DNA of 59,055 nucleotides from Ostreibacterium oceani (GCF_009362845.1 NZ_WHNW01000012.1:1-59055); one strand, 5' to 3'. Numbered from the stretch's first letter, positions 18,648 through 28,796 are shown. Notes: generated from the letters alone by a model not told the origin. Made by a program: numbers and translations.

Positions 18648-18661
18648 CGGTCATTTGACCG
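18648..18661. promoter_or_regulatory. palindrome upstream of putA
   Basis: CGGTCA-TT-TGACCG lies 36 bp upstream of the putA start. It could be an operator for a separate regulator. The rest of 18655-18852 has no gene I can support. Confidence 0.35.
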
Positions 18662-18852
18662 TTTATTTGTTGTTATGTTTTTTGGTGTTACTTTAGACCG
18701 ACAATCAGTCCAAACATCGTCTATGGTAAAGGCAATACCTGCTTTCGTCAACCACTGAAATAAACAGCGAGTTATCACCCTCGACACGCATACATACGGC
18801 ATTTTAGCTGGCTGGTTTATTAAGCGCCACCATTACTTTCGTGCCACTGCAT

Positions 18853-19632
18853 TCACAACCTGACATTCATCACATCCCCGACACGTAACCGCCCTAGCTT
18901 TGTTACCCGTGTTGTTACGCCAAAAATACTCACCCGTCTGCCCTCAGGCAACCGATAGCGCCGCAAATAATCCAGCACGGCTTCCTCGTGTTCGCCACTG
19001 TCTGGATTAATCGCAGGGACATTACAGCGTTCGCAAGGCATCTGTACATGCATCGAGACTCCGCACGTTGTGATGCGTTGCCAATCATCTTCGGCAAACG
19101 CATCAACCGCGCCAGAGACCACAATATTCGGACGAAAACGCCGATAATCTATCGCCGCCCCAGCAATCTGTTGCTGCGCATGCGCCAATGATGACTCGCT
19201 GACCAAATGAATGGGCTGCGCGTCTTGAAATAGCACTTGATACCCCTTGCTATACGCAAGACTTGGGCACATGTAGACCAAGCGTACTGGCTGCCCGACA
19301 ATGTCACTTAAATATTCAGCGACTGCTTGCCCTTGGTCGTAGGCGGCTGTCTGGCGCTGCCAGACACTGACTATTGTTTGCGTTGATTGGTCGGTATAAA
19401 CCACCTGCTCGCCGCAGGCTGGATGTTGCAAAGACAAGCCACCTTCAATCAAACGCACCGCGATGGACGTCAACTGGGGGTGCGAACGCTGCGTAATAAA
19501 CTGCCCATGCTCATCCACTATCATAAAACTGCGGTCATGGTTTAAGCCGTAAGGCCTGACGATCACATCGTCTAACGAGACCCCTTGACAAGACTTTATT
19601 GGATACACAAATAACCCTGAAATCGTTAACAT
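18853..19632 (-). CDS. MOSC domain protein (YcbX-like)
   Basis: MOSC proteins bind molybdenum cofactor or act with it on N-hydroxylated compounds. The 259-aa product has the N-terminal beta-barrel part with FVYPIKSCQGVSL and GLNHDRSFMIVD. The MOSC domain carries RFRPNIVVSGAVDAFAEDDW and the conserved cysteine segment MPCERCNVPAINPDSGE. The ATG at 19632 is chosen because AAGGAG lies nine bases upstream. It follows the DUF455 gene by 13 bp, so the two are probably cotranscribed. Confidence 0.85.
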   Translation of the reverse strand: MLTISGLFVYPIKSCQGVSLDDVIVRPYGLNHDRSFMIVDEHGQFITQRSHPQLTSIAVRLIEGGLSLQHPACGEQVVYTDQSTQTIVSVWQRQTAAYDQGQAVAEYLSDIVGQPVRLVYMCPSLAYSKGYQVLFQDAQPIHLVSESSLAHAQQQIAGAAIDYRRFRPNIVVSGAVDAFAEDDWQRITTCGVSMHVQMPCERCNVPAINPDSGEHEEAVLDYLRRYRLPEGRRVSIFGVTTRVTKLGRLRVGDVMNVRL

Positions 19633-19645
19633 TTTATTACTCCTT

Positions 19646-20473
19646 TCATTGCATCCGCTTCGTCTCAGTCGTTGATTCGTTGCCAAACGCTTCGTCGAGC
19701 AACGCCAACTCCATATCGTCAAACCCTGCTTGCAGCCGTGCTGGTCGATTAAATGCCGTATCCATGCCATTTTTAAGGTAGTACTTCAATAGCGTTCGAA
19801 ACGTCCGATACGGGCTTAAACAACGTTGCTGACAGCAATACTTAAACCACCGCGACCCAATCGCCACATGCCCAATTTCGTCTTGGTAAATGACATTGAG
19901 CATTTCAACCGATTCCATATCGCCGATGCTGGCGAGTTTGTGTTGGATTTTTGGTGTCACATCCAACCCTCTGGCTTCCATGACGCGTGGTACTAGCGCC
20001 ATTCTTGCCATGACATCATGCTCAGTATCAACACACATCGCCCATAGCCCCGTATGCACAGGAAAATCGCCGTATTGACAATCTAACGCCGCCATACGCG
20101 CGGTGATTAATTGAAAGTGCTCGGCTTCTTCTTTTGCCACGCGCAACCAGTCAACATAATAATCCATCGGCATTTGGCGAAAGCGATAAACGGCATCTAG
20201 CCCAAGATTAATCGCATTATATTCAATATGCGCAATGGCATGAAGCATGGACTGATGTCCTGATTTACTGCCAACGCCTCGCCTTGACAAGTGCGATGTC
20301 GCTTTGACCGTCACCGCATCAGGTAACGGTGGATTGTGGATGGGTTTGACTGGCTTGCCCTCAATCACTAATGCGTGGTCACAAGCCGCACGATAGAGCG
20401 CCTCGATTTGGCGCTGCTTGCCCAAAATATCACTGGTCATTAACGCCTGATAAACATGATTTAAATCAAACAT
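19646..20473 (-). CDS. DUF455 family ferritin-like protein
   Basis: This 275-aa protein has the four-helix ferritin-like pattern with likely diiron ligands: HIEYNAINLGLDA, the ExxH in KEEAEHFQLI, DTEHDVMARM and the ExxH in QDEIGHVAIGSRW. The family is widespread but its substrate is not established. The start at ATG 20473 follows AGGTGAT at a normal distance. It lies between ilvA and the MOSC gene on the same strand, 45 bp after the ilvA stop. Confidence 0.85.
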   Translation of the reverse strand: MFDLNHVYQALMTSDILGKQRQIEALYRAACDHALVIEGKPVKPIHNPPLPDAVTVKATSHLSRRGVGSKSGHQSMLHAIAHIEYNAINLGLDAVYRFRQMPMDYYVDWLRVAKEEAEHFQLITARMAALDCQYGDFPVHTGLWAMCVDTEHDVMARMALVPRVMEARGLDVTPKIQHKLASIGDMESVEMLNVIYQDEIGHVAIGSRWFKYCCQQRCLSPYRTFRTLLKYYLKNGMDTAFNRPARLQAGFDDMELALLDEAFGNESTTETKRMQ

Positions 20474-20518
20474 ATTAATCACCTGCCCTGTCAAAGCCGT
20501 CCATTGCAAAAACGGCCA

Positions 20519-22045
20519 TTACAAAAACATCGTATACGCGGGATTATCCGTTTCATCCACATAATAATAACCAATTTTATCGAGCATCGCATTGAGCCTA
20601 GACACCTCATCAGGGCTTTCAATACCAATCAATACCCGCCCATAATCAGACCCATGGTTGCGATAATGAAACAACGTAATATTATGCCCACCGATGTGCT
20701 GCAAAAAATTCAGCAAAGCGCCTGGACGCTCTGGAAATTCAAACCGATACAGCAGCTCGCTTTTATCCGCGCACTTGCCGCCAATCATATACCGCATGTG
20801 TAATTTAGCAATATCGTTATCTGAAAAGTCACTAACCTCGTAACCCGCCTCGCCCAGCATGGCAATAATTTCGGCAATTTCCGCGCTACCTTGACCGATT
20901 GCAATCCCAATAAAAATACTCGCCGAGTCCGTCGCCGCATAGCGATAATTAAATTCGGTAATCGCTCGGCCGTTAATGATTTCGCACAATTGTCTAAATG
21001 CGCCAGGGCGTTCTGGAATCGTCACACCCAATAAACACTCGGTCTGTGCGCCAATCGCCGTGCGTTCGGTGACATGGCGCAAGCGATCAAAGTTCATATT
21101 TGCACCACTGACAATGGTAACGAGATTCAAGGGGTTACTTGCTTGTCCACGGACTGGCTGCGCTTGACACCACTTTTTTAGCCCCGCAACCGACGCCGCC
21201 CCTGACGGCTCAACAATGGTGCGTGTTTCATCAAAAATATCATTAATAGCGGCACAAATCTGGTCGGTTGTCACCGTCACCATTTCGTCAATTACTTGGC
21301 GCGCAATGGCGAAGTTATTTTCACCCACGCGCTTAACCGCAATACCATCAGCAAACACCCCGACATGCGGCAAAGTCACTAATGCTTGTTGCGAAATAGC
21401 AGCCTGCATTGATGCGGACTCGACATGCTCAACACCAATAATTTTAATACTGGGTTTAACGGTTTTGATATACGCGCCAACACCAGCGGCAAGTCCGCCG
21501 CCACCGATGGGGATAAACACCGCATCAATGTGGCGTAATTGTTCGACAATCTCTTTGCCAACCGTGCCCTGCCCTGCGATGACATCCATATCATCAAACG
21601 GATGTACAAACACCAATGATTGTTCGTGCTGCAGTTGCTTGGCATGCTCGGCGGCTTCGTCAAAGTTATCCCCGTGAATCACGACGGTTACCCACGATTG
21701 ACCAAAGCGCTTAACCGCATTAATTTTAATCGCTGGCGTAATATTGGGCATCACAATCGTTGCGCGAATACCGAGCTTACTTGCCGCCAACGCAAGCCCC
21801 TGCGCATGATTGCCAGCAGATGCCGTAATCACGCCTGCCAAATCAGGCACCGCATCGACTAGTTTCGCCAGTTTATTGTATGCACCACGGCATTTAAATG
21901 AAAAAACAGGCTGTAAATCTTCACGCTTGGCATATACTTGATGATTCAGCTTTGCTGACAATTGTGGCAACAGCTCAAGCGGCGTTTTTTTAGCGACATC
22001 ATAGACGGGTGCTGTTAGAATGTTATTTAATAGGTCTTTCATCAT
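20519..22045 (-). CDS. ilvA: threonine ammonia-lyase, biosynthetic
   Basis: IlvA deaminates threonine to 2-oxobutanoate, the first step to isoleucine. The 508-aa length and two C-terminal ACT-like regulatory repeats (starting near [13 protein letters not shown] and [14 protein letters not shown]) indicate the feedback-inhibited biosynthetic form. The PLP lysine is in [12 protein letters not shown], and the glycine loop is [12 protein letters not shown]. It is divergent from rpiA with only 15 bp between start codons, so its promoter must lie inside rpiA. No clear Shine-Dalgarno precedes the ATG. ilvD of the same pathway is at 23.1 kb. Confidence 0.95.
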   Translation of the reverse strand: MMKDLLNNILTAPVYDVAKKTPLELLPQLSAKLNHQVYAKREDLQPVFSFKCRGAYNKLAKLVDAVPDLAGVITASAGNHAQGLALAASKLGIRATIVMPNITPAIKINAVKRFGQSWVTVVIHGDNFDEAAEHAKQLQHEQSLVFVHPFDDMDVIAGQGTVGKEIVEQLRHIDAVFIPIGGGGLAAGVGAYIKTVKPSIKIIGVEHVESASMQAAISQQALVTLPHVGVFADGIAVKRVGENNFAIARQVIDEMVTVTTDQICAAINDIFDETRTIVEPSGAASVAGLKKWCQAQPVRGQASNPLNLVTIVSGANMNFDRLRHVTERTAIGAQTECLLGVTIPERPGAFRQLCEIINGRAITEFNYRYAATDSASIFIGIAIGQGSAEIAEIIAMLGEAGYEVSDFSDNDIAKLHMRYMIGGKCADKSELLYRFEFPERPGALLNFLQHIGGHNITLFHYRNHGSDYGRVLIGIESPDEVSRLNAMLDKIGYYYVDETDNPAYTMFL

Positions 22046-22060
22046 ACGTTAGAGGTTATC

Positions 22061-22714
22061 ATGGATTCAACAGATATTCTAAAACAAAATGCCGCAAAAA
22101 AGGCAATCGAATGGGTGCGCCCCGATGAAATAATCGGCATCGGCACAGGCTCGACAGTGAATTACTTCATTCAAGAACTCGCCGCACTCGCCCACGATAT
22201 TCCTGGTGCGGTTTCTTCTAGCGAAGCAACCAGCGAAAAACTCCGCGAAATCGGTATTCCCATTGTGTCGCTTAATTATGCGGGGGAGATTAGTTTGTAC
22301 GTAGACGGCGCTGATGAAGTTAACACCTTCAAACACCTTATCAAGGGTGGCGGGGGTGCACTCACGCGCGAAAAAATCATCGCCGAAGCCGCCAATACCT
22401 TTGTCTGTATCGTTGATAGGCAAAAAGTCGTCGATGTGCTTGGCAAATTCCCGCTGCCTATCGAAGTCATCCCAATGGCGCGCAGCCTCGTCGCGCGTAA
22501 AATCCAACAAATGGGCGGCAAACCCGTCTGGCGAGAAAATTTCATCACCGATAACGGCAATGAAATTCTCGATATTCATCATTTGCAAATCGCCGAGCCG
22601 CAAGCCCTAGAAACCGCATTAAACGAAATCCCAGGTGTCGTGACTGTTGGGTTATTCGCACACCGCAAAGCCGATGTCGTGATTGTCGGTGACGAGCCCG
22701 TCCGTGTTCAGTAG
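22061..22714 (+). CDS. rpiA: ribose-5-phosphate isomerase A
   Basis: RpiA interconverts ribose 5-phosphate and ribulose 5-phosphate. The 217-aa protein has [13 protein letters not shown], the DGADEVN motif and the phosphate loop [31 protein letters not shown] lies at the C-terminus. AGAGG lies six bases before the ATG. The divergent ilvA/rpiA arrangement is also known in Pseudomonas. The downstream stretch 22715-22806 holds three AAGTAGTCA-type duplications. Confidence 0.95.
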   Translation: MDSTDILKQNAAKKAIEWVRPDEIIGIGTGSTVNYFIQELAALAHDIPGAVSSSEATSEKLREIGIPIVSLNYAGEISLYVDGADEVNTFKHLIKGGGGALTREKIIAEAANTFVCIVDRQKVVDVLGKFPLPIEVIPMARSLVARKIQQMGGKPVWRENFITDNGNEILDIHHLQIAEPQALETALNEIPGVVTVGLFAHRKADVVIVGDEPVRVQ

Positions 22715-22806
22715 TCACACCAAGTAGTCATGCCAAGTAGTCACGTCAAAATTTGCAATATTTTTTGACCCAGCAGGCTTGAAACCTGCATAGCTACGTT
22801 ATCAAG

Positions 22807-22893
22807 TGGTGCCTCCGGAGAGAATCGAACTCTCACTCTGTTGCCAGAACCGGATTTTGAATCCGGCGCGTCTACCAATTCCGCCACAGAGGC
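22807..22893 (-). tRNA. tRNA-Leu (anticodon CAA)
   Basis: The minus strand starts GCCTCTGTGGCGGAATTGG and forms a class II tRNA. The anticodon stem is CCGGA/TCCGG around loop TTCAAAA, giving CAA. A long variable arm, T arm GTTCGATTC and an encoded CCA follow. Length is 87 nt. Upstream, 22900-22940 holds three CTGTATT copies spaced 9-10 bp apart, of unknown meaning. Confidence 0.96.
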
Positions 22894-23059
22894 TAATTAA
22901 AACGATCTGTATTCCCTGTATTTTCGCTGTATTACTTTACTCAGTACGTTTTGCGTTCGCTATTTTACCCTTGTTAACACGAACTCACAAGTTTTATGAT
23001 AAAATTTTACCCAGCAGTAAAATACCAAGCAAACATCATAACCCTATTTCGAGGATCGC

Positions 23060-24739
23060 ATGAGCAAACCAATCAATCAAATCAGCAGTCGTATCACACA
23101 ACCTAAATCCCAAGGTGCTTCACAAGCGATGCTATACGCAACTGGCATGACCGAAAGCGACATGAACAAGGCGCAAATTGGAATCGCCAGTGTTTGGTAC
23201 GAAGGAAATCCCTGTAATATGCACTTGCTAGACTTGGCAGAAGCCGTCAAAGAAGGTGTCAACGGCGCCGGTATGATTGGCATGCGATTTAACACCATTG
23301 GGGTTTCAGATGGTATTTCAATGGGCACAGATGGCATGAGCTATTCGTTGCAGTCTCGCGAAATTATCGCTGACTCGATTGAAACCGTAATGAGTGCGCA
23401 GTGGTACGATGGTAATATTTCTCTCCCTGGATGTGACAAGAACATGCCAGGGGTTATCATTGCGATGGCACGCGTCAACCGCCCTAGCATTATGGTTTAT
23501 GGTGGCACGATTGCCGCAGGCCATGCGTGCGGCAAAAAACTCGACATCGTCTCCGCGTTTCAAAGCTACGGTGAGTTTCTCGCCAAAAAAATTGACGAAG
23601 ACGAGCGCCAAATGATTGTTCGTCATGCTTGTCCTGGTGCTGGCGCGTGTGGCGGCATGTACACTGCCAACACAATGGCATCGGCTATCGAAGCACTAGG
23701 TATGTCGTTACCGTACTCTTCATCGATTCCTGCAAACTCACCTGACAAACGCCATGAATGCCTTGCCGCAGGTGCGGCGATTCGCCAGCTACTCGAAAAA
23801 GACATCAAGCCCAGCGACATTATGACCCGAAAAGCTTTTGAAAATGCTATGGTCATCGTTACCGCACTCGGTGGCTCAACTAACGCAGTCTTGCACTTAT
23901 TAGCGATGGCGCGTGCAGTCAATGTGCCACTCACATTAGACGACTTTCAAACCATATCCGACCGCGTGCCGTTTATCGCTGACTTAAAACCCTCTGGGCA
24001 ATATGTGATGGAGGATTTACACGAGGTCGGTGGCACGCCAGCCGTCATAAAATATTTATTAGAAAAAGGACTGATGCACGGTGATTGCCTGACCGTTACG
24101 GGTAAAACATTGGCTGAGAACGTTGCCAATCTGCCTGGACTTAGCGAGGGGCAACAAATCATCTACCCGCTTGAAAAAGCGATTAAATCGACAGGGCATT
24201 TGCAAATCCTCAAAGGCTCGTTAGCGCCCGAAGGCTCTGTTGCCAAAATCACAGGTAAAGAAGGCCTGTTTTTTGAAGGCCCTGCCCGTGTATTTGACCG
24301 CGAAGAAGCCATGCTGGCAGCAGTCGAGCAAGGCAAAATCCAAAAAGGCGACGTGATTGTTATTCGCTACGAAGGCCCCAAAGGCGGCCCTGGCATGCCA
24401 GAAATGCTGACACCAACGTCTGTTATTATGGGCGCGGGGCTTGGCAATGATGTTGCCTTGATTACGGACGGGCGTTTTTCGGGTGGCTCGCATGGCTTTA
24501 TCATCGGACATGTCGCGCCAGAAGCACAGGTAGGCGGCCCTATCGCATTAATAGAGGACGGTGACATTATTACCATTGATGCAGAGACCAATCGCCTAGA
24601 TGTCAAGCTATCGCCTGAGACGCTTGCCGCACGAAGCGCCGCATTCACCCCACCCCCGTATGAGGCCACACGCGGCACCTTGCACAAATTCATTAAAAAT
24701 GTATCTAGTGCGTCTTTTGGCTGTGTCACTGACGAATAA
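23060..24739 (+). CDS. ilvD: dihydroxy-acid dehydratase
   Basis: IlvD makes the 2-oxo acid precursors of valine and isoleucine and needs an iron-sulfur cluster. The 559-aa product has cluster cysteines in [18 protein letters not shown] and [31 protein letters not shown] and the C-terminal [16 protein letters not shown] follow. A GAGGA lies upstream of the ATG. Confidence 0.96.
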   Translation: MSKPINQISSRITQPKSQGASQAMLYATGMTESDMNKAQIGIASVWYEGNPCNMHLLDLAEAVKEGVNGAGMIGMRFNTIGVSDGISMGTDGMSYSLQSREIIADSIETVMSAQWYDGNISLPGCDKNMPGVIIAMARVNRPSIMVYGGTIAAGHACGKKLDIVSAFQSYGEFLAKKIDEDERQMIVRHACPGAGACGGMYTANTMASAIEALGMSLPYSSSIPANSPDKRHECLAAGAAIRQLLEKDIKPSDIMTRKAFENAMVIVTALGGSTNAVLHLLAMARAVNVPLTLDDFQTISDRVPFIADLKPSGQYVMEDLHEVGGTPAVIKYLLEKGLMHGDCLTVTGKTLAENVANLPGLSEGQQIIYPLEKAIKSTGHLQILKGSLAPEGSVAKITGKEGLFFEGPARVFDREEAMLAAVEQGKIQKGDVIVIRYEGPKGGPGMPEMLTPTSVIMGAGLGNDVALITDGRFSGGSHGFIIGHVAPEAQVGGPIALIEDGDIITIDAETNRLDVKLSPETLAARSAAFTPPPYEATRGTLHKFIKNVSSASFGCVTDE

Positions 24740-24770
24740 TATGCACCCATAATACACGTCACAATCACTG

Positions 24771-24819
24771 CCGCTGTGTTGAGATAATCCCGATTATTCC
24801 AATTATCCCCGCACAGCGG
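24771..24819. other. two-tier inverted repeat between ilvD and zapE
   Basis: CCGCTGTG (24771-24778) pairs with CACAGCGG (24812-24819), and inside it GATAAT pairs with ATTATC. No T run follows, so it is not a standard terminator. It could shape the ilvD 3' end or the zapE leader. Confidence 0.4.
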
Positions 24820-24872
24820 TCACATCGTCACGAGATTGACTCATCCACACCCGAACAACCCGACAATACCCT

Positions 24873-26045
24873 ATGGCACAATGCAACCAGCAACGCTGGC
24901 AACAGCTATATCAGCGACACATTCACGCGGCTGGCTATGAAATCGATGCCGCTCAATGCGTCATCGTTGATGAATTTGCACGGATTGATACTGGCTTAAA
25001 AAGCACAAACCATCAGGCTAAAACGGCGGTACCTACGATGCTGTCTACGATAGTATCTACGATGGCGTCTACGTGGAAGCACTGGCTAAATTTAGCATCA
25101 ACACGCGAACCAACACGCACGACGACATACCAAGAATCATGCCAAGGACTCTACCTGTACGGCGCGGTGGGGCGTGGCAAGACGTTTTTAATGGATTTAT
25201 TTTGCGAACACGCCTCAGCGCCTGTTTATCGCGTGCATTTTCATTATTTTATGCAAGAGGTGCACCAGCGCCTTCGTCAACTCTCCGTTGAAAACCCACT
25301 CACGATTATCGCCCGTGATTTTTCCGACCAATATCGCGTGCTTTGTCTGGACGAATTCATGGTCAATGATATTACCGATGCGATGTTGCTGTACCAGTTA
25401 TTGGACAGCCTTATATCACAAGGCGTCGTTATCATCACGACCACCAATATCGCGCCTGATGATTTATATCGAGGGGGATTACAGCGTGAACGCTTTTTAC
25501 CTGCGATTGCGTTGATTAAAGACACGATGGTCATCCACGCCATAGACAACGGACAAGACTACCGCCGCCTAAGCGTTGCCAAAAGCCCGCGATTCTTTAA
25601 CACCCACGAGACAGATAGCCAAGCACAACTCACCGCCATCGCCGAGCAAATCAATCACGGCTTAACCGTTTCCCATGAGGGACAAATCATCATTGAAAAC
25701 CGTCCAATCACCTACCAGCAACAATCGGCGGAAATGATTTGGTTTGATTTTTCACAGTTATGCGAAGGCCCACGCTCGCAGCATGACTATATTGCGCTTG
25801 CTAAGCAGTTTCCAGTGATTTTCTTAACCAACATTCCTGTATTAGACCGCGACCAAGAAGAAGCCGCCAAACGGTTTTTATTGCTAATTGACGTGCTGTA
25901 TGACCAGCAAATTTTATTATTTCTATCGAGTGCCGCACCAATCGAACAGATTTACCAAGGCAAAAAACTGGCATTCGAATTCGCCCGCCTGCAATCCCGA
26001 CTGGCTGAAATGCAACAAGCGACTTATAGCCAAAATAATCGCTAG
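24873..26045 (+). CDS. zapE: cell division protein ZapE (AFG1-like ATPase)
   Basis: ZapE is a peripheral AAA ATPase linked to division under low oxygen or heat. The Walker A is LYLYGAVGRGKTFLMDLF and the Walker B region is VLCLDEFMVNDITDAMLL. TTNIAPDDLYRGGLQRERFLP and WFDFSQLCEGPRS are typical family blocks. Residues about 52-70 contain a 12-bp-period repeat (TMLSTIVSTMASTW, built on TCTACGAT) that E. coli-type ZapE is not expected to have. No clear Shine-Dalgarno precedes the ATG. Confidence 0.92.
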   Translation: MAQCNQQRWQQLYQRHIHAAGYEIDAAQCVIVDEFARIDTGLKSTNHQAKTAVPTMLSTIVSTMASTWKHWLNLASTREPTRTTTYQESCQGLYLYGAVGRGKTFLMDLFCEHASAPVYRVHFHYFMQEVHQRLRQLSVENPLTIIARDFSDQYRVLCLDEFMVNDITDAMLLYQLLDSLISQGVVIITTTNIAPDDLYRGGLQRERFLPAIALIKDTMVIHAIDNGQDYRRLSVAKSPRFFNTHETDSQAQLTAIAEQINHGLTVSHEGQIIIENRPITYQQQSAEMIWFDFSQLCEGPRSQHDYIALAKQFPVIFLTNIPVLDRDQEEAAKRFLLLIDVLYDQQILLFLSSAAPIEQIYQGKKLAFEFARLQSRLAEMQQATYSQNNR

Positions 26046-26123
26046 GCCGTAATCATCTGAATTTAAATAGCCCCTGTTTTGCTGTAATTGTCAGTATATG
26101 AACTGCGTGTGACTTTGATTGCT

Positions 26124-26434
26124 TTAATCCATGAAGTTATACTCTGCAGTTTTCACCACCCCGTTTTCAAGCACTACATGACAGCCCCAACGACCAAACG
26201 TTTTGGACTCTACAAGAAGAGTAGAGCCTGTCTCTGCGTGAGGCGGTCTAAGCCCATGCTCATCGGCGAATGACCTTAAGATATCAACAGACATGCCCGG
26301 TATAATCTCAGCACAGATTTGAAGATTTGACGCATACGGCTCTCGGCACTAATGAAAGGATAACCATATGAAGATAAACCACCAACGATAAAAATACCAG
26401 CGATTAGATTGACTAGCTTACGACTTTTTCCCAT
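26124..26434 (-). pseudogene. small membrane-anchored protein gene, frameshifted by an 8-bp tandem duplication
   Basis: From ATG 26434 the minus strand encodes MGKSRKLVNLIAGIFIVGG, a basic start and one membrane helix. After SRMRQI the frame is lost. The 8-mer TCAAATCT occurs twice in direct tandem (plus-strand 26315-26330). Removing one copy restores one open frame of 100 codons, running through CAEIIPGMSVDILRSFADEH and GRWGCHVVLENGVVKTAEYN to a TAA at 26126. As read, the first frame stops after about 20 more residues. I do not recognise the family. It could be a decayed gene, an on/off switch by slippage, or an assembly error. The rest of 26046-26514 holds nothing else I can support. Confidence 0.7.
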
Positions 26435-26514
26435 CTGTTTTTTCAATGATTAGCGCCATTAGGATTTTCACTCAGCGCAAAGCAATATTGACCATTATAT
26501 TTTCATCTATTCAA

Positions 26515-27171
26515 TTATGTCACTACGCGCAAAGCCTGGCGAGATTTTATTTCGTGGTAATACGACCACAGCAAATAGCACGCGGCGCTGCGATGGGGCT
26601 GCCAGTCCTCAGCGATTTCACGTAATTGACTTTCCTTAGGTCGCGTTTTAAGCGATAAACAATGTTGCGCGGCAACCTGAAGCGCCAAATCATTCGCCGC
26701 CATGACGTCGGGACGATTAAGGGAAAATAATAAATAAATCTCTGCCGTCCAGCGTCCGATACCCGTTACTGCTGTCAGCTGCGCAATCACCGCTTCATCA
26801 TCCAACGAAGCCAACTCCGCAAAATCAATCCGATGCGAGACCAACGAACGAACATAACGAATTTTCTGGCTAGACAATCCACACAGCCTGAGCTGTGAAT
26901 CGCTTGCGGCTTTAATTGCCTTGGGCGTGACCAGTGATGCGGCACTAAGCCTTTTCCAAATGCTACTGGCGGCGGCCACGGATAACTGCTGCGAAACAAT
27001 CGTACGATAAAGCTGAGTAAAATCATTGTCGCGCAATCGTAACTCGGGCAAACCCGTCACGGCAAAAACGTCTGCAAACACGGGCGCGACAGCAATTAAG
27101 CCTTGCACCTGTGTGGCAAGAGATGATGGGGTTAGAATCCGTGAGCATTGCAAACGGGTTGCGTTTAACAT
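26515..27171 (-). CDS. DNA-3-methyladenine glycosylase II family
   Basis: The protein removes alkylated bases from DNA as the first step of base excision repair. The 218-aa product is the HhH-GPD catalytic core without the AlkA N-terminal domain. YRTIVSQQLSVAAASSIWKR is followed by the helix-hairpin-helix LTAVTGIGRWTAEIYLLF and the catalytic aspartate in PDVMAANDLAL. The C-terminus WQPHRSAACYLLW is also typical. It is related to AlkA; yeast MAG1-like is an equally good description. Confidence 0.88.
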   Translation of the reverse strand: MLNATRLQCSRILTPSSLATQVQGLIAVAPVFADVFAVTGLPELRLRDNDFTQLYRTIVSQQLSVAAASSIWKRLSAASLVTPKAIKAASDSQLRLCGLSSQKIRYVRSLVSHRIDFAELASLDDEAVIAQLTAVTGIGRWTAEIYLLFSLNRPDVMAANDLALQVAAQHCLSLKTRPKESQLREIAEDWQPHRSAACYLLWSYYHEIKSRQALRVVT

Positions 27172-27187
27172 GATAAAAACAACCGAC

Positions 27188-28714
27188 TTATTTACACCAC
27201 AAATTAATCACGTCGCCGTCTTGTGGTTTAAACGACGCTTCACAGTGGTTGTTTTTGGGTAGCGGATAAAAAGGCTCGCACCACTCGATTGGAATATTTT
27301 TGCCCGCAATACTGCACCCTACGACACGACCGCTTTGGCGATTAAACGTCATCACCCCTTTTGCGGCGGTTGCACTAACCGATGAGCTGCGTTTGGTACC
27401 CGTGGTGTTTTTGACCACATCTTCACTGGGCTTTTTGCCCGTGGCGGTCGATTTTTTCGGCGTTTTCGAGCTGGTTGCCTTGGTCGTTGATGTTGCTTTG
27501 GTCGTTGATGTTGATTTTGGCGCGGTGGTTTTCGCTGTTTTAGTGCTCGACTTAGTGCTCGATTTAGTACTCGCTGTACTGCGATTCGCGTGGCGACTAT
27601 TAACCGAAACCATCAAATTCGCATCAATGCCAGTACTCTTTACCTTATATTTTTTGGCATAGCTGATTAGTGCTTGCTGTGTGCGCTTACCGATGACACC
27701 ATCAGGGGTGCCTGAATTAAACCCAAGTGCGTTTAATTTTTTCTGCGTGGCTTTGACTGCTTCAGCGGTTAATTTGCTTTGGGTTTTATCGTCTAATTGA
27801 CCAGTCGATTTTAACCCATATTTTTTCTGAAAGGATTTCAACGCATTCTGTGTTTTGCTGCCAAACACGCCGTCCACTTTGCCCACACGATAACCTAGTA
27901 TTTTAAGTGCTGCCTGCGTATAGCGGGTTTCTTTTTCTTTGCTTTTTTGTGCTTTGGCTTTGGTCGCGGCGATCGCTTGTTGGCGTTTATTTTGGTAGCG
28001 TTGATTGATGTGTCCGACCAATAATGCATCTAAGTCAGGGTATGTCACATCGGTTAATTCGCTCGATTCTCGATAACGTTTTAACGCCGCCTGTGTATTG
28101 CCGCCCATTAATCCATCAATCCCTTTGGTATCGTAGCCCAAATCCGTAAGCTTAAACTGTAAATCTTTTAATATATCTTGGTAAAAAAATCCTAACCACT
28201 GCGGCCCCAACCGTCCTGTTTCAGCCAAGTTATTGTCTTTTTGATAGGCTTTGATGGCACTGGTTGTTTTTTCGCCAATCAACCCATCGGGCTTGCCCGT
28301 GTCATAGCCCAATGCACCTAGACCTGTCTGAACAAAAGCAATCGACGCTTTGCCAAAACGATGGTTTTCAGGTTTATACTCCTTGAGCCACAGCATGATT
28401 TCAACGCGTTTTCGGAGCTCATCAGGCTTATCGGGGTCGGCATGCATCGCCGCCAACTCATAAGGAATAAAACCACGTTCATCGGGGATAAATAGATCCT
28501 GGCCTTCAAATCGCAGCTGCCTTAGTGTATCTAAATCCCCGTCGCGAGCGGCGTTATGAGCAGTCGAATTGATCGCATCATCAGCCTCTGCGGCATCTGA
28601 AGCCTGCTCCGAAGCTTGCTCCGAAGCCTTGTTTTGCGCATTTTGTGCGTTTTGCGCGTAGAGGTTGCCACAAGACAACACAATCGCACATAGTAAAAAC
28701 CACTTTCTCATCAT
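27188..28714 (-). CDS. secreted protein with four peptidoglycan-binding domains
   Basis: A signal peptide (about residues 1-20) is followed by a low-complexity AQNAQN/ASEQASEQ stretch. An ankyrin-like segment (AARDGDLDTLRQLRFEGQDL) comes next. Four PG_binding_1-type repeats lie near residues 120-165, 180-220, 262-300 and 318-355, each with a G(Y/F)-DG-G-T-AL pattern. Then come a Thr/Ser/Lys-rich linker (about 375-435) and a C-terminal module with four cysteines (VVGCSIAG, IEWCEPFYP, NHCEASF, NLWCK). It has no catalytic domain that I recognise, so it probably binds murein in the periplasm. Alternative starts are the adjacent first and second Met. Confidence 0.8.
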   Translation of the reverse strand: MMRKWFLLCAIVLSCGNLYAQNAQNAQNKASEQASEQASDAAEADDAINSTAHNAARDGDLDTLRQLRFEGQDLFIPDERGFIPYELAAMHADPDKPDELRKRVEIMLWLKEYKPENHRFGKASIAFVQTGLGALGYDTGKPDGLIGEKTTSAIKAYQKDNNLAETGRLGPQWLGFFYQDILKDLQFKLTDLGYDTKGIDGLMGGNTQAALKRYRESSELTDVTYPDLDALLVGHINQRYQNKRQQAIAATKAKAQKSKEKETRYTQAALKILGYRVGKVDGVFGSKTQNALKSFQKKYGLKSTGQLDDKTQSKLTAEAVKATQKKLNALGFNSGTPDGVIGKRTQQALISYAKKYKVKSTGIDANLMVSVNSRHANRSTASTKSSTKSSTKTAKTTAPKSTSTTKATSTTKATSSKTPKKSTATGKKPSEDVVKNTTGTKRSSSVSATAAKGVMTFNRQSGRVVGCSIAGKNIPIEWCEPFYPLPKNNHCEASFKPQDGDVINLWCK

Positions 28715-28796
28715 CGTTATTGCGTACCTAAGTTATCGCTTTTTATGTATTTTTCCCAGATTGACCCTTAATTGCCGGGCTTCATTAACGCCTACA

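Noticed and set aside
18620-18802. 60-codon frame upstream of putA
   Set aside because: It overlaps the putA start region, has no ribosome-binding site and no recognisable protein features.
22806-23063. 85-codon frame across the tRNA-Leu gene
   Set aside because: It reads the tRNA antisense and spacer DNA and resembles no protein; overlap with a clear tRNA explains it.
26088-26273. 61-codon frame on the plus strand
   Set aside because: It is antisense to the frameshifted gene at 26124-26434, whose restored frame is far more protein-like.
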